This document shows positions 44,701 to 52,941 of a stretch of DNA of 64,000 nt, in pieces. The DNA comes from Polaribacter porphyrae. GTDB lineage: Bacteria > Bacteroidota > Bacteroidia > Flavobacteriales > Flavobacteriaceae. Both the position numbers and the translations under genes were made by a program. Where the stretch lies: positions 706,256 to 770,255 of the forward strand of contig NZ_MSCN01000001.1 in the NCBI RefSeq assembly GCF_002954685.1, read 5' to 3'. The first letter of the stretch is position 1. Each line of letters opens with the position of its first letter. The notes beneath the pieces are model-generated. The model was not told the DNA's origin. It did not search any database and saw only the letters and a list, made by a program, of their open reading frames with translations.

Positions 44701-45032
44701 AAAGGATGTTCGTCATTTGAGTGAAATGTTAATCTTTCAGCAGAACCACCTTCAGAATTCATAACATAAATATCAAAATTACCATATCTATTAGATGCGA
44801 AAGCAATTTTAGAGCCATCTTTACTCCAAACCGCTTTATAATCGTGTGCACTGTGATAGGTAAGTTGTTGAGCTGTTCCTCCATTTGTACTAACCTTATA
44901 TAAATCGCCTTTGTAAGTGAAAGCAATTTGAGTTCCATCTGGAGAAATAGATGAATGCCTCATCCATTTTGGATTGTCTTGGGCATGAATTGAAAATGAT
45001 AAAAATGCAATTAAAATTAAGATTGGTCTCAT
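41778..45032 (-). CDS. Tricorn-like S41-family serine protease, exported
   Basis: This 1084-residue protein has a signal peptide (MRPILILIAFLSFSIHAQ). Residues about 20-560 form WD40/PD40 propeller repeats (SPDGTQIAFTYKGDLYKVST, SNRYGNFDIYVMNSEGGSAE). A very lysine-rich linker (KKKAKEKKEKKTDKKDDK and on) lies at about 562-595. A second propeller-like part is followed by a PDZ domain (GILIDEIISGGPLDRAKFNI) and an S41 domain with GVIIDTRFNGGGDLVADLA and YSDGHCYAQGYTDL, where the nucleophilic Ser is likely. It should degrade peptides in the periplasm or outside the cell. It stands alone on the minus strand. Confidence 0.9.
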   Translation of the reverse strand: MRPILILIAFLSFSIHAQDNPKWMRHSSISPDGTQIAFTYKGDLYKVSTNGGTAQQLTYHSAHDYKAVWSKDGSKIAFASNRYGNFDIYVMNSEGGSAERLTFHSNDEHPFSFTSDDKNIVFGALRQDDVNHRQHPHRSQSELYSVPVKSGRVSQIFTIPAEYVQYSKNGKKMLYHDKKGGENEWRKHHTSSITRDIWLYDAKTNSHKMITKNSAEDRQPYFTDDEKSMYYLSERSGSFNIHKMALDSSKDDKLTNFKLHPVRFLSVGNGVISFGYDGELYTMKEGQKPRKLAVKIITQDKENSDQFISVNGGIREMAISPNGKEIAFIARGEVFVTSTDKSFTKRLTNTPENERFVSWDAKGESVIYSSERNGKWSVYKTEKVRKEEPFFYAATLLKETPLISNKTDNYLAKYSPDGNKIAFIEGRRTLKIKDVKTKKEVTLLTPKDLYHMRDGDKYFTWSPDSKWLLIDWGKTLSNSEVLLMAADGSKRVNLNESGYYDYSPKWVNGGKQMLWFSNRNGLKSYATSGRSQSDVYSMFFTKEAWDEFNLSDEDFKLMQAIKEIEKKKKAKEKKEKKTDKKDDKSKKKKDDKTKKDAIKPLQFDWENMKDRTRRLTIHSSSLGDAVLSKKGDFLYYLASFEGRSNLWSTNLRTRETKMLMKLNARFGSLQWDKDMKNLYLLSSGRITQLNPSSKKRKPVAINGEIKLDQNAERQAMFDHVWIRTNAIFYHPDFHGINWNKMKKEYQKYIPHIGNGFEFSEMLSEMLGELNVSHAGAGYRGSNVSNADATASLGIFINYDYKEDGILIDEIISGGPLDRAKFNIQKGDIIKKIDGILVDKDQDLAKYFNRKSSKFMLLEIENPKTEKTQTITVKPISLGAENRLLYRRWVKMNEKEVAEKSNGQLGYVHIPGMGDGPYRSIYQDIMGKYFDKKGVIIDTRFNGGGDLVADLAMFFTGVPFITYATEDKVVGGEPTSRWTKPTLSIFNESMYSDGHCYAQGYTDLKIGKTVGMPVPGTCSFAGWEGLPNGGYWGVVPVSAKNKAGEWMENNQTEPTIKVKNMPGKIYNGIDEQLLRSIRELLKDVK

Positions 45033-45106
45033 AGTTGAAAAAATTTGTCTAATTTAATAAATTGAAACAGGACTGATTAAAATAAAAAGTTAAAAAAGAC
45101 ACATAA

Positions 45107-45571
45107 ATGAAGCCGTTAGAATTTAAAGATTTTACTGATTTTAAAGAAATGATAGGTAAAGAATTACCAAAAGGGGAGTGGTATACAATTAGCCAACAAA
45201 TGATTAATGATTTTGCAAATGCTACTTTAGATAAACAATGGATTCATGTTGATGAGGAAAGGGCTGCAAAAGAAAGTCCTTTTAAACGTACAGTTGCTCA
45301 TGGTTTTATGTCTGTAGCTATGATTTCTAAAATGCTCGAAGAGACTTTTACTATAAAAAGTGTGAAAATGGGGTTGAACTATGGATTAAACAAAGTACGT
45401 TTTCCAAATCCTGTTCTTGTTAATAGTGAATTAAGGATGTTGACCTCAATAAAAAATATCGAAGAGATTGCTAATAATGGCATAAAAATTACTTTTACTT
45501 GTATTATAGAAATTAAAGGTCAAGAAAAACCTGCTTGTGTTGCAGAATTTTTGGCAGCTTTATTTGAATAA
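45107..45571 (+). CDS. MaoC-family (R)-specific enoyl-CoA hydratase-like protein
   Basis: This 154-residue hotdog-fold protein has the hydratase-2 motif: DKQWIHVDEERAAKESPFKR followed by TVAHGFMSVAMISKM. The Asp and His of this pattern are the usual catalytic pair. It should hydrate trans-2-enoyl-CoA or act on a similar thioester. It is a single gene between two minus-strand genes. Confidence 0.9.
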   Translation: MKPLEFKDFTDFKEMIGKELPKGEWYTISQQMINDFANATLDKQWIHVDEERAAKESPFKRTVAHGFMSVAMISKMLEETFTIKSVKMGLNYGLNKVRFPNPVLVNSELRMLTSIKNIEEIANNGIKITFTCIIEIKGQEKPACVAEFLAALFE

Positions 45572-45622
45572 GAAAAGAAGTTAAAAGCAACTTTGAACTA
45601 TAACAACCTTTATTTATAGGTT

Positions 45623-46054
45623 TTACGTTAATAAGCCTAACTTAATGCATCTATTTGAGTGCGAAATTAAATATAAACCAATTGCAACAGTTAATATAGG
45701 TGTTATAAGACCACTAGCCCCATAAACAGAATAAGCATCTGCTATACCAAAATTATAAATTAGCTGTATAATGATTCCAATAAAAGAGATAGTAAAACCT
45801 ACTTTAGCCATTTTACGTCTAAAAATTAATAATATACTAGATAATAAACCTACCCAAACAGCAATTGCAAAAGCTGCAACAGCCCAAGCAGGAGCATTTT
45901 CTATAATTGCTAGTTGATCTTTATCCATCAAAGATCTCATTTCTTCTGTCATATACGCTTGACCTAAATATACCATAACTCCCATTAAATTCCATAAAAT
46001 TGCTAAAACAGCAATTACCCAAAAAGAAGTAGAGGGTTTAGTAGTTGTTCCCAT
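45623..46054 (-). CDS. Four-helix membrane protein, function unknown
   Basis: This 143-residue protein has four helices (about 10-30, 54-77, 83-102 and 110-132). The first loop (QAYMTEEMRSLMDKDQLAII) is a conserved stretch of a flavobacterial family sometimes labelled sugar transporter, without evidence that I know of. I give no function. A short spacer with a tandem repeat separates it from the divergent membrane/XRE operon. Confidence 0.75.
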   Translation of the reverse strand: MGTTTKPSTSFWVIAVLAILWNLMGVMVYLGQAYMTEEMRSLMDKDQLAIIENAPAWAVAAFAIAVWVGLLSSILLIFRRKMAKVGFTISFIGIIIQLIYNFGIADAYSVYGASGLITPILTVAIGLYLISHSNRCIKLGLLT

Positions 46055-46120
46055 AAATAAAAAAGTTTAGTTAATTGATTATTTAAAAGTAATAAAAAAT
46101 ATTTGTATAAATCAAAAATG

Positions 46121-46157
46121 TAAAGTATTTTTGTCATTATATAAAGTATTTTTGTCA
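46121..46157 (+). promoter_or_regulatory. Tandem 16-bp direct repeat at a promoter (probable operator)
   Basis: TAAAGTATTTTTGTCA occurs twice without a mismatch, at 46121-46136 and 46142-46157. The starts are 21 bases apart, two helical turns, so bound proteins would sit on the same face. Each copy contains TATTTTTG, the -7 consensus, 20 bases (second copy) upstream of the ATG at 46177. The XRE regulator encoded in the operon is the obvious candidate to bind. Confidence 0.6.
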
Positions 46158-46176
46158 ATTTGTAAAATAAAAAATT

Positions 46177-46620
46177 ATGTCAAAGTCATCAATTTGTGAA
46201 AGAGAAAGAAGTCATTTAGAAAAAATGAATAAATTTCAATTGTCTCATCAATTTAAAAAAGTAGGATATTTTATTGCTCTAGGAACTTTTATTTTGATGA
46301 TTGGTAGAAAGTATATTGATAATTCTGAATGGATAAGACCAATTTTACACGGTATTTTATTAATAGGTATGTTAATTATTTCGTTATCAAAAGAAAAATT
46401 AGAAGATGAATTTATAGATAGTTTGCGTTCGCAGTCTTACAGAATTGCATTTGTATTGGTTATTTTATATGCTTTAATTCAACCCCTTATAAATTATGGA
46501 GTTGGACTTCTATTTGATAAATCAGAAAAATTAGAAGGTTTTGATTATTTTCAAGTACTTTTTTATATGCTAATTGTTCAATTGATGGTTTTTTGGCAAC
46601 TAAAAAGAATAAATAAATAG
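46177..46620 (+). CDS. Four-helix membrane protein paired with an XRE regulator
   Basis: This 147-residue protein has helices at about 29-45, 55-69, 88-112 and 124-142, with a short charged N-terminus. A second Met at residue 17 (MNKFQLSHQFKKVGYFIALG) is another possible start. I recognise no named family, but small multi-helix membrane proteins directly followed by a YgzD-like 66-residue HTH gene form a common two-gene unit in many bacteria. The regulator starts one base after this gene stops. Confidence 0.75.
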   Translation: MSKSSICERERSHLEKMNKFQLSHQFKKVGYFIALGTFILMIGRKYIDNSEWIRPILHGILLIGMLIISLSKEKLEDEFIDSLRSQSYRIAFVLVILYALIQPLINYGVGLLFDKSEKLEGFDYFQVLFYMLIVQLMVFWQLKRINK

Positions 46621-46621
46621 G

Positions 46622-46822
46622 ATGAAGAATACTATAAAAGTGCAACGTGCTATTTTAGATTTAACTCAAGATGATTTAGCAAAAAAAATTGGTGTTTCTA
46701 GGCAGACTATCAATTCTATAGAAAAAAGCAGATATGTACCTTCTACAGTTTTGGCATTAAAATTATCATCTATTTTTAAAATACCAGTTAACGAATTTTT
46801 TATTTTAGAAGAAGATGATTAA
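46622..46822 (+). CDS. Small XRE-family helix-turn-helix regulator
   Basis: This 66-residue protein is almost all HTH_3 domain: VQRAILDLTQDDLAKKIGVS, then RQTINSIEKSRYVPSTVLAL and KLSSIFKIPVNEFFILEEDD. It belongs to the short YgzD-like regulators that pair with membrane proteins. It is the second gene of an operon whose promoter holds a 16-bp tandem repeat, which suggests autoregulation. Confidence 0.9.
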   Translation: MKNTIKVQRAILDLTQDDLAKKIGVSRQTINSIEKSRYVPSTVLALKLSSIFKIPVNEFFILEEDD

Positions 46823-46872
46823 ACTTCTCACATTCATAATTATTAATTTATCTAAATTAATTTTAATGCTAT

Positions 46873-48285
46873 TTACTCTGCTATAGTTATAACAGCAGCC
46901 TTAAATAAATTAGCTTTAGATTTAAAGAATTTATTCTCTAATTCGATTGCTTTAAGTTTGGTTTCAATTAATTTAGACTCACGATAGTTAACTAAAAACA
47001 AAGAACTTTCTCCTAAAAAGAATTTACGTTCTTCAGCTTTTAGCAATGTTCCATAATCTCTAACTATAGTGTTGATATAATCATTTTGAACTATAAAAGA
47101 TTCCAATTCTTGTTGAACAGCATTTACCTTATTTTTTATGGTAACTTTTGTTGCTTCATTTTCTAGTTTTGCATCTTGTAACTTAATTCTAGCGAGTTTT
47201 AAATCACCTCTTTCTTTTCTTAAAAATATGGGTAGCTTAAAGTTTATACCAGCTTTATAATTATCAACATTTAAAGAATTTCCTTGTCTTGGAGTTTGTG
47301 TTAAAAAATTATACTGAACATCTAATCGTGGTAACAAGTTATTCATTTTTAACTTTTTATCGATATTTAAACTTTTAATTTTAAACTCTAAAGATCTAAT
47401 TTTTGGGTGATTGTCTATATCAAAATCTGCATTATTAAATAAAGCAATATTAAAAGTAGTATCTACTTTGTCTAAAGTAGTAATATCAGGAATAATATTA
47501 TCTTGTAGTTCTACAGGTGTATTTTCATTCAACCACAAAAAATTTGATAATTCTAGAGAAGACTTCACTAATTTAATTCTAGCCTTTTCTAGATTTAACT
47601 TTCTATTATTTAAAGTAATACCTGCTTCTAATGTATCAATTGCTGGTTTGTCTCCTTCAATAAAAGCTCTTTTTGTATTATCGAAACGAATTACGGCATT
47701 CTGTAAAAAATCATCATAAACTAATTTATCATTGTAGGTTTTTAACCATTTAAAATATGATAAAGAAGCATTGTATAAAATTTCGTTGACTAAAATTTGC
47801 TGGTCTTCTTTTGCCTGATTTACAAAGAATTTAGCTTGTTTTAGTGAAGCCATTCTTTTGTTTATTAATAAATCTTTAAGTAAAGATGCAGAAACACCAG
47901 CTGCATATAAACCATCTGTTGGTACATTTGCTTCAGGATTCAAAAACAGCCCATCATTATTTTCAAAATTAGCTTTAAACTCTAAACCATACCAAGTTGG
48001 TATTTTAAAAGCTCCATTTAATTTGTTATAGTATTCTTTTTCCTTAAATTGCTTTTTATCAAAATCAACCTCAATTTTTGGATCAAATGCACCTCTAGCT
48101 TTCAGCAATTTAGCTTCACTATTATTGATGACTAAATTGGCTTGTTTTACAATTGGGTGATAGGTTTTTACATAGCCCAAATATTCAGATAAGGTCATTA
48201 CAGACTCAACTTTTTCTTGAGCATTAAGTTTTGCAAACATCAATAAAAACAATACTAAAATATACTTTTTCATGATTTTAGACAT
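46873..48285 (-). CDS. TolC-family outer-membrane channel protein
   Basis: This 470-residue protein begins with a signal peptide (KKYILVLFLLMFAKLNAQ after a short MSKIM) and has two TolC-type repeats rich in long helices: SVMTLSEYLGYVKTYHPIVK, GVSASLLKDLLINKRMASLK, KLARIKLQDAKLENEATKVT, and KFFLGESSLFLVNYRESKLI. It should form the trimeric outer-membrane exit duct for the exporter encoded by the two preceding genes. It is the last gene of the operon, 17 bases after the adaptor gene. Confidence 0.9.
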   Translation of the reverse strand: MSKIMKKYILVLFLLMFAKLNAQEKVESVMTLSEYLGYVKTYHPIVKQANLVINNSEAKLLKARGAFDPKIEVDFDKKQFKEKEYYNKLNGAFKIPTWYGLEFKANFENNDGLFLNPEANVPTDGLYAAGVSASLLKDLLINKRMASLKQAKFFVNQAKEDQQILVNEILYNASLSYFKWLKTYNDKLVYDDFLQNAVIRFDNTKRAFIEGDKPAIDTLEAGITLNNRKLNLEKARIKLVKSSLELSNFLWLNENTPVELQDNIIPDITTLDKVDTTFNIALFNNADFDIDNHPKIRSLEFKIKSLNIDKKLKMNNLLPRLDVQYNFLTQTPRQGNSLNVDNYKAGINFKLPIFLRKERGDLKLARIKLQDAKLENEATKVTIKNKVNAVQQELESFIVQNDYINTIVRDYGTLLKAEERKFFLGESSLFLVNYRESKLIETKLKAIELENKFFKSKANLFKAAVITIAE

Positions 48286-48302
48286 CTTCTATAAATTGAT
48301 AT

Positions 48303-49667
48303 TTATTTTTTCTTTTTACTATTAGATTTTCCTTTTGTACCACCTCCAGGTTGATAATAATTAGGAGGAAAGCTATTTAATTGTCTCCAAAGTTCAAACC
48401 AAATGGGTACATCTTCTAATAAAGCAATTGTTCTAGCTCCAGAACCAGCTCTAATATCTTTTGGCCATTCATGGTCAGTTTCATCAGGAGCTAATAAGAC
48501 TCTATATTTTCCATTTTCGCTAATAAACCTTTCTATAGCAACCACTTTTGCACCATAAGTACCATAAGAAACGTTAGGCCAACCACTAAACACAATTGCT
48601 GGCCAACCATCAAACTGAACTCTTACTTTTTCACCTGGGTGAATTAAAGGCAAATCTATAGGTCTCACAAAAGTTTCTACAGCTAAATCTATTTGAGCAG
48701 GCATTATGCCAACTAATTCTTCACCTTCTTTAAACGTTTCTCCAATACCACCTTTTAAAGCTCTGTTAATGTATCCATTTTGAGGGGCTAAAATGTATAA
48801 AAGAGAATTTCTTACTCTGTAATTACTGTTACTGTTTTCTAATTTAGATACTTGAACTTCTGCATCAAATTGATTTGATTGAGCTGTGTATTGATCACTT
48901 TGTGCTTTAGAAATTTTATCAGCATATTGTGCTTTTATTCTTCCTATTTCTACTTTAGCATTAATTACATTGTTTTTTGAAGCAAGCAAATCGTTTTCTC
49001 TTTCAATTAATTTGGCTTGTGTTTCTTGTAACTTTAATTTTTTTGCTTCCACATCTTTTACAGCCTTTAAACCTTCTTTTTGAAGTGTTACATCACGATT
49101 GTACTGCCTTTCTGCGATACCAATATTGGTTTTTGCTGCCTCAAATTTTATGCTATCACTTTGTACTTTTAATTTAGATTGTAGTAATTTATTGCGTGCT
49201 TGTTCTAATTTTAATTCCCTTTCATTTTTTAAAGCATTAATTTGTCTGTTAAGTGCTTTTACTTTTCCTTGATATGCATTTACAGCAGAATTTTTTGCAT
49301 TAATTTGTTGATTGGTTCTTTCTATTAATCGATCATCAAAATAATCACTCTTCACTTCTGATATTCGAAGGATAGTATCTCCTTTTTCTACATAGTCTCC
49401 TTCGTTTACAAACCACTGTTCTATTCTACCAGGAATTTGAGATTGAATAGTTTGTGGTCTTTGGTCTGGAGTTAATGTAGTTACCAAACCATTACCAGTT
49501 ATATTTTGTGTCCATGGTAAAAAAAGTATAATCAATACAAGCCCTGCAAACACTAATAAAAATCTATTTAAGGCTTTGTAATATTTTTTCGAAAAAATTT
49601 CTTTACCAGATTTAAATGCTGTTAAATCTACTGTTTTATGCAACTGATTTTTAGAAATGTTTAACAT
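48303..49667 (-). CDS. HlyD-type membrane fusion protein
   Basis: This 454-residue adaptor has one N-terminal membrane helix (about 33-49, FLLVFAGLVLIILFLPW), a lipoyl half (IPGRIEQWFVNEGDYVEKGD), a long coiled-coil (about 110-290), and a second half with LLYILAPQNGYINRALKGGI and FVRPIDLPLIHPGEKVRVQF. The C-terminus is lysine-rich (GGGTKGKSNSKKKK). It should link the ABC protein to the TolC-like channel. Spacing to its neighbours is 5 and 17 bases. Confidence 0.9.
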   Translation of the reverse strand: MLNISKNQLHKTVDLTAFKSGKEIFSKKYYKALNRFLLVFAGLVLIILFLPWTQNITGNGLVTTLTPDQRPQTIQSQIPGRIEQWFVNEGDYVEKGDTILRISEVKSDYFDDRLIERTNQQINAKNSAVNAYQGKVKALNRQINALKNERELKLEQARNKLLQSKLKVQSDSIKFEAAKTNIGIAERQYNRDVTLQKEGLKAVKDVEAKKLKLQETQAKLIERENDLLASKNNVINAKVEIGRIKAQYADKISKAQSDQYTAQSNQFDAEVQVSKLENSNSNYRVRNSLLYILAPQNGYINRALKGGIGETFKEGEELVGIMPAQIDLAVETFVRPIDLPLIHPGEKVRVQFDGWPAIVFSGWPNVSYGTYGAKVVAIERFISENGKYRVLLAPDETDHEWPKDIRAGSGARTIALLEDVPIWFELWRQLNSFPPNYYQPGGGTKGKSNSKKKK

Positions 49668-49672
49668 AATAA

Positions 49673-51337
49673 TTAATTTATAGATTTAATTTCGCCCTTT
49701 TCTAATATTATAATTTTGGTGCATTTTGTACGCCAGCTCTTTTTACTACTCACTACAATAAGAGACCAAGGTCTTTCTGGTGCAGTTAAATAGGATATTA
49801 TTTGTTGAGTTTCCTCTAAATTAAATTGATCTAAAGGATCTTCTAGAATCATAATTTTTGGTTGTTTTATAATTGCTCTCGCTAAAATTATTTTTTTAGC
49901 AATAGTGTAAGACATTTGTTTACCTTCAGGATTAATAAAAGTTTCTAAACCATTAGATTGTTCTTTTAAAAATTGAGATAATCCCACAGCTTCTAACACA
50001 TCAAAAATTACATTGTCTTTTACTTTTTCTGATCCAAAAATTAGGTTTTCTCTAATAGTACCTTCAAAAGGGGTTTCTTCTGATAGTGACAATCCTAATT
50101 GCGAACGATAATGATTTATATGTAAGCTCCTTAACGATAAATTATTCGCATAAATGTTTCCTGAAGTTGGCTCAATAACTCCTGCAATTAATCGTAAAAG
50201 CGTAGATTTACCAGCACCACTTTCTCCCATTATTAAAATTCTGCTACTAGGCTTCAATTCTAAAGAAACATTTTTTAGAATTGCTTTCTTTCTATCTTCA
50301 ACTTCAAAAGAAACATCATCTAACTCAACATTTAAACCATCTTTAAATAAAGGTTTTTCGCCATTTTGTGATTCTAAATCTCTATCTACTACTTGGCCTA
50401 TTTTTTCTATTGATGTTAATACGTCATAGAATGATTCTAGACCAACTATTAGTTTTTCAACAGATGCAATAACTAAAAGAATAATGATTTCTGCAGCAAC
50501 AAACTGACCGATATTCATTTCCTGATTTAAAACCAAAGCACCACCAATTAATAGCAAACTAGCAGTAACAACTACCTTAAAACCAATCATTTGTGTAAAC
50601 TGAAGTATCAGAATTTTAAAATGATTTTCTCTAGCCTCTAAATATTTACTTACTAGATTATCATTTTTAGACATTGCCAAATTTGTATTACCAGAAAGCT
50701 TAAAACTTACTACAGTTCTTGCTACTTCTTGAATCCAATGTGCTACCTTATATTTCATTTTAGACTCAATTAAACTAGTTTGTAAACCTTTTTGAGCTGT
50801 AAATCTGAAAACAATAAAAATTAATAACAACAATAAAATACCAAAAATAATAAAGAAAGGATGATAGAATGATAATAGTATGAGTGCAAACAAAATTTGC
50901 AAGATTGCTGTTGGTACATCAATTAATATTTTCGATAATCCTTTTTGAATAGTTAGCGTATCAAAAAAGCGATTAGCTAATTCTGGTGGATAGTAATTAC
51001 GCAATTCAGTCATTTTTATCTTTGGAAAGCGATAGCTTAATTCAAAAGAAGATCTAGTAAAAATTCTTTGTTGAATGGTTTCGATAATTCTTAATTGCAT
51101 AAGTTGCAATGCTCCAGAGAATATAACACCTATGGTAACTACAATAACTAATATTATCCAAGAAGTAGAAACTTGTGCACCTTGAATTAAGTTAATAATA
51201 GCTTGAATACCTAGAGGTAAAGTTAGAGCTACAAAACCTCCAAAAACGGCATAGTAAAAGATTTGAAATATATCTCTCTTCTCCAATCTTAAAAGATTTA
51301 TAAATCTTTTCCATGGAGTTAATTGTTTATTTTCCAT
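49673..51337 (-). CDS. ABC exporter (membrane domain plus degenerate ATPase domain)
   Basis: This 554-residue protein has a six-helix type I exporter domain (about 25-310) fused to an ABC ATPase domain (about 335-554). Walker A is intact (MGESGAGKSTLL). Other motifs are not: the signature LSGGQ position reads MSYTIAKK, Walker B plus catalytic Glu reads IMILEDPLD where DE is expected, the Q-loop glutamine is replaced (LGLSLSEETPFEGTIREN), and the H-loop His is replaced (IVVSSKKSW). If it dimerises with itself, both ATP sites would be atypical. It is encoded with HlyD and TolC partners, so it was an exporter of a type I-like system. Confidence 0.88.
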   Translation of the reverse strand: MENKQLTPWKRFINLLRLEKRDIFQIFYYAVFGGFVALTLPLGIQAIINLIQGAQVSTSWIILVIVVTIGVIFSGALQLMQLRIIETIQQRIFTRSSFELSYRFPKIKMTELRNYYPPELANRFFDTLTIQKGLSKILIDVPTAILQILFALILLSFYHPFFIIFGILLLLLIFIVFRFTAQKGLQTSLIESKMKYKVAHWIQEVARTVVSFKLSGNTNLAMSKNDNLVSKYLEARENHFKILILQFTQMIGFKVVVTASLLLIGGALVLNQEMNIGQFVAAEIIILLVIASVEKLIVGLESFYDVLTSIEKIGQVVDRDLESQNGEKPLFKDGLNVELDDVSFEVEDRKKAILKNVSLELKPSSRILIMGESGAGKSTLLRLIAGVIEPTSGNIYANNLSLRSLHINHYRSQLGLSLSEETPFEGTIRENLIFGSEKVKDNVIFDVLEAVGLSQFLKEQSNGLETFINPEGKQMSYTIAKKIILARAIIKQPKIMILEDPLDQFNLEETQQIISYLTAPERPWSLIVVSSKKSWRTKCTKIIILEKGEIKSIN

Positions 51338-51340
51338 AAC

Positions 51341-52012
51341 TTACTTTAATGTATTGTAAACGAGTTGTTGATAAAAGTCTGTTGGAGTTTGTCCATTTTT
51401 ACAATTTGTAATTGAAGGGAAATGTTCGTTCAAAAAATGTTGATGTAAACCACCTTCTAAAATTGTACTGGCTAAACTTAAAGAAAAAGTATAGTCTGGT
51501 TTAACTCCTAAAATCATTTCCTCTAGCCTAGATACTAACCTTTTGTAAATTTCAAAGTATCCTTCTTTATTATCTTTATCAACTTCTTTTGTTAAGAAAG
51601 ATTTTGAGCTTTCGTTTACTATAATTCTATATAGTAGAGTTTCGTTAATATGAGAATAATTACTATCTTCTTCAACAGTTCTAGTAACAATATTTATTGC
51701 TTTTTCTAGTTTATCTTCTGGATTAGAAACACTAAATGTTTCCATTACCAATTGATATTCTAACCAAGCCCAATACCAAGAAGATAAATACAAAAGTAGT
51801 TTGTGCTTACTTTCGAAATATCTGTAAATAGAACTCTCGTTAGAACCTATTTTATTACCTAGTTTTTTAAAGGTAAAACTCTCAAAACCAATCTCATGAA
51901 TCAAAATAATGCTATTCTCTATAATTCTTTTTCCTAATTGAGATGTTTCAGGATCTTTAATGTAAATTTTATCAGGGACAGTAATTTTAAGAACTGACAA
52001 TAAATTTCTCAT
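51341..52012 (-). CDS. TetR/AcrR-family transcriptional regulator
   Basis: This 223-residue regulator has an N-terminal helix-turn-helix (about residues 25-70) with IIENSIILIHEIGFESFTFK and LGNKIGSNESSIYRYFESKH, the TetR pattern. The ligand domain has no recognised family. It is the first gene of the exporter operon and stops three bases before the ABC gene, so it is probably autoregulated. The frame offers a TTG seven codons upstream, but the ATG at 52012 is preferred, with a TATATTTG box at 52031-52038. Confidence 0.9.
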   Translation of the reverse strand: MRNLLSVLKITVPDKIYIKDPETSQLGKRIIENSIILIHEIGFESFTFKKLGNKIGSNESSIYRYFESKHKLLLYLSSWYWAWLEYQLVMETFSVSNPEDKLEKAINIVTRTVEEDSNYSHINETLLYRIIVNESSKSFLTKEVDKDNKEGYFEIYKRLVSRLEEMILGVKPDYTFSLSLASTILEGGLHQHFLNEHFPSITNCKNGQTPTDFYQQLVYNTLK

Positions 52013-52030
52013 GGTTGTATAATTTGAATG

Positions 52031-52081
52031 CAAATATAATAGTGTTACTATTAAATACTAAACATGATACTTTTATTTAAT
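52031..52081 (-). promoter_or_regulatory. Promoter and dyad in front of the tetR-exporter operon
   Basis: On the minus strand TATATTTG (52031-52038) matches the -7 consensus. Upstream of it lies a dyad with arms ATTAAATA (52050-52057) and TATTTAAT (52074-52081), exact reverse complements 16 bases apart. It overlaps where the -33 element would be, fitting an operator for the TetR protein; binding is inferred. Confidence 0.4.
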
Positions 52082-52276
52082 ATTTTTTTAACATAAAAAT
52101 TAAATTAGATTCAAATTTTGATAACCTTTTTATTTATAATATATTTGTTATACAGAGATTTTTATAGCGATAGCTAATAATTCTTCATTCGATTTTTAAT
52201 AGTATTCTTCTGTAGAACGCATTGTATTTTTAAAAGTCTCTTAAAATTATATTGAATAAACACAGTAAAATAATTA

Positions 52277-52729
52277 ATGGCAAAATCACAACAGACATTT
52301 AGTAAAAGTGAAAAAGAAAAAAAACGTTTAAAAAAACGTGAAGATAAGCGTAAAAAAATGGAAGCTAGAAAAGCTGCCAAAGAAGAACACGGAACTTCTG
52401 GAATTCAATTTGCTTATGTAGACCATAATGGAAATTTAACAGACACTCCACCAGATCCAGATTTAAAAGTTGAGTATGAGTTAGAAGATATTCAAATTTC
52501 TACCACTAAAAAAGAAGACTTACCAGAAGAAGACCCTGTAAGAAAAGGAAAAGTAAACTTTTTTGATTCTTCTAAAGGATTTGGTTTTATTATTGATGCT
52601 GATAATGGAGAAAAATATTTTACACACGTTAGTGGGCTAATAGATACCATTACAGAAAACGATAAGGTTTCTTTTGAATTAGAAAAAGGAATGCGAGGTA
52701 TGAATGCAGTAAAAGTTAAAAAAATATAG
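52277..52729 (+). CDS. Cold-shock-domain protein with lysine-rich N-terminus
   Basis: This 150-residue protein has a very basic helical N-terminus (residues 1-40, EKEKKRLKKREDKRKKMEAR-type), an acidic middle part (about 60-88) and a C-terminal cold-shock domain (about 89-150) with GKVNFFDSSKGFGFIIDADN and YFTHVSGL, the RNP1-like and RNP2-like strands. It should bind single-stranded RNA or DNA, as an RNA chaperone. The 264 bases upstream (52013-52276) hold the tetR control region and a long leader that could carry a cold-responsive structure, but I can identify none. Confidence 0.92.
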   Translation: MAKSQQTFSKSEKEKKRLKKREDKRKKMEARKAAKEEHGTSGIQFAYVDHNGNLTDTPPDPDLKVEYELEDIQISTTKKEDLPEEDPVRKGKVNFFDSSKGFGFIIDADNGEKYFTHVSGLIDTITENDKVSFELEKGMRGMNAVKVKKI

Positions 52730-52754
52730 AAACAATAGTTTTTTCTAAATTATT

Positions 52755-52790
52755 AAATCCTATCATTTTATTATGATGGGATTTTTTTCA
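52755..52790 (+). terminator. Intrinsic terminator after the cold-shock gene
   Basis: AAATCCTATCAT (52755-52766) pairs with ATGATGGGATTT (52773-52784) with one G-T pair, followed by T residues. The rest of 52791-52941 shows nothing recognisable. Confidence 0.75.
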
Positions 52791-52941
52791 TCTAAAAACT
52801 AAAAGTGTTTTGCTATTTAACGAAGGTAATATTTCTAACAACATAAGCTTGTATATTACGAAATTGGATAATTTATAAGTTGTAAGAATTTACAATATAA
52901 AAGGAAAACAACTATGTACTACTAATAATTAATAGAATTAA

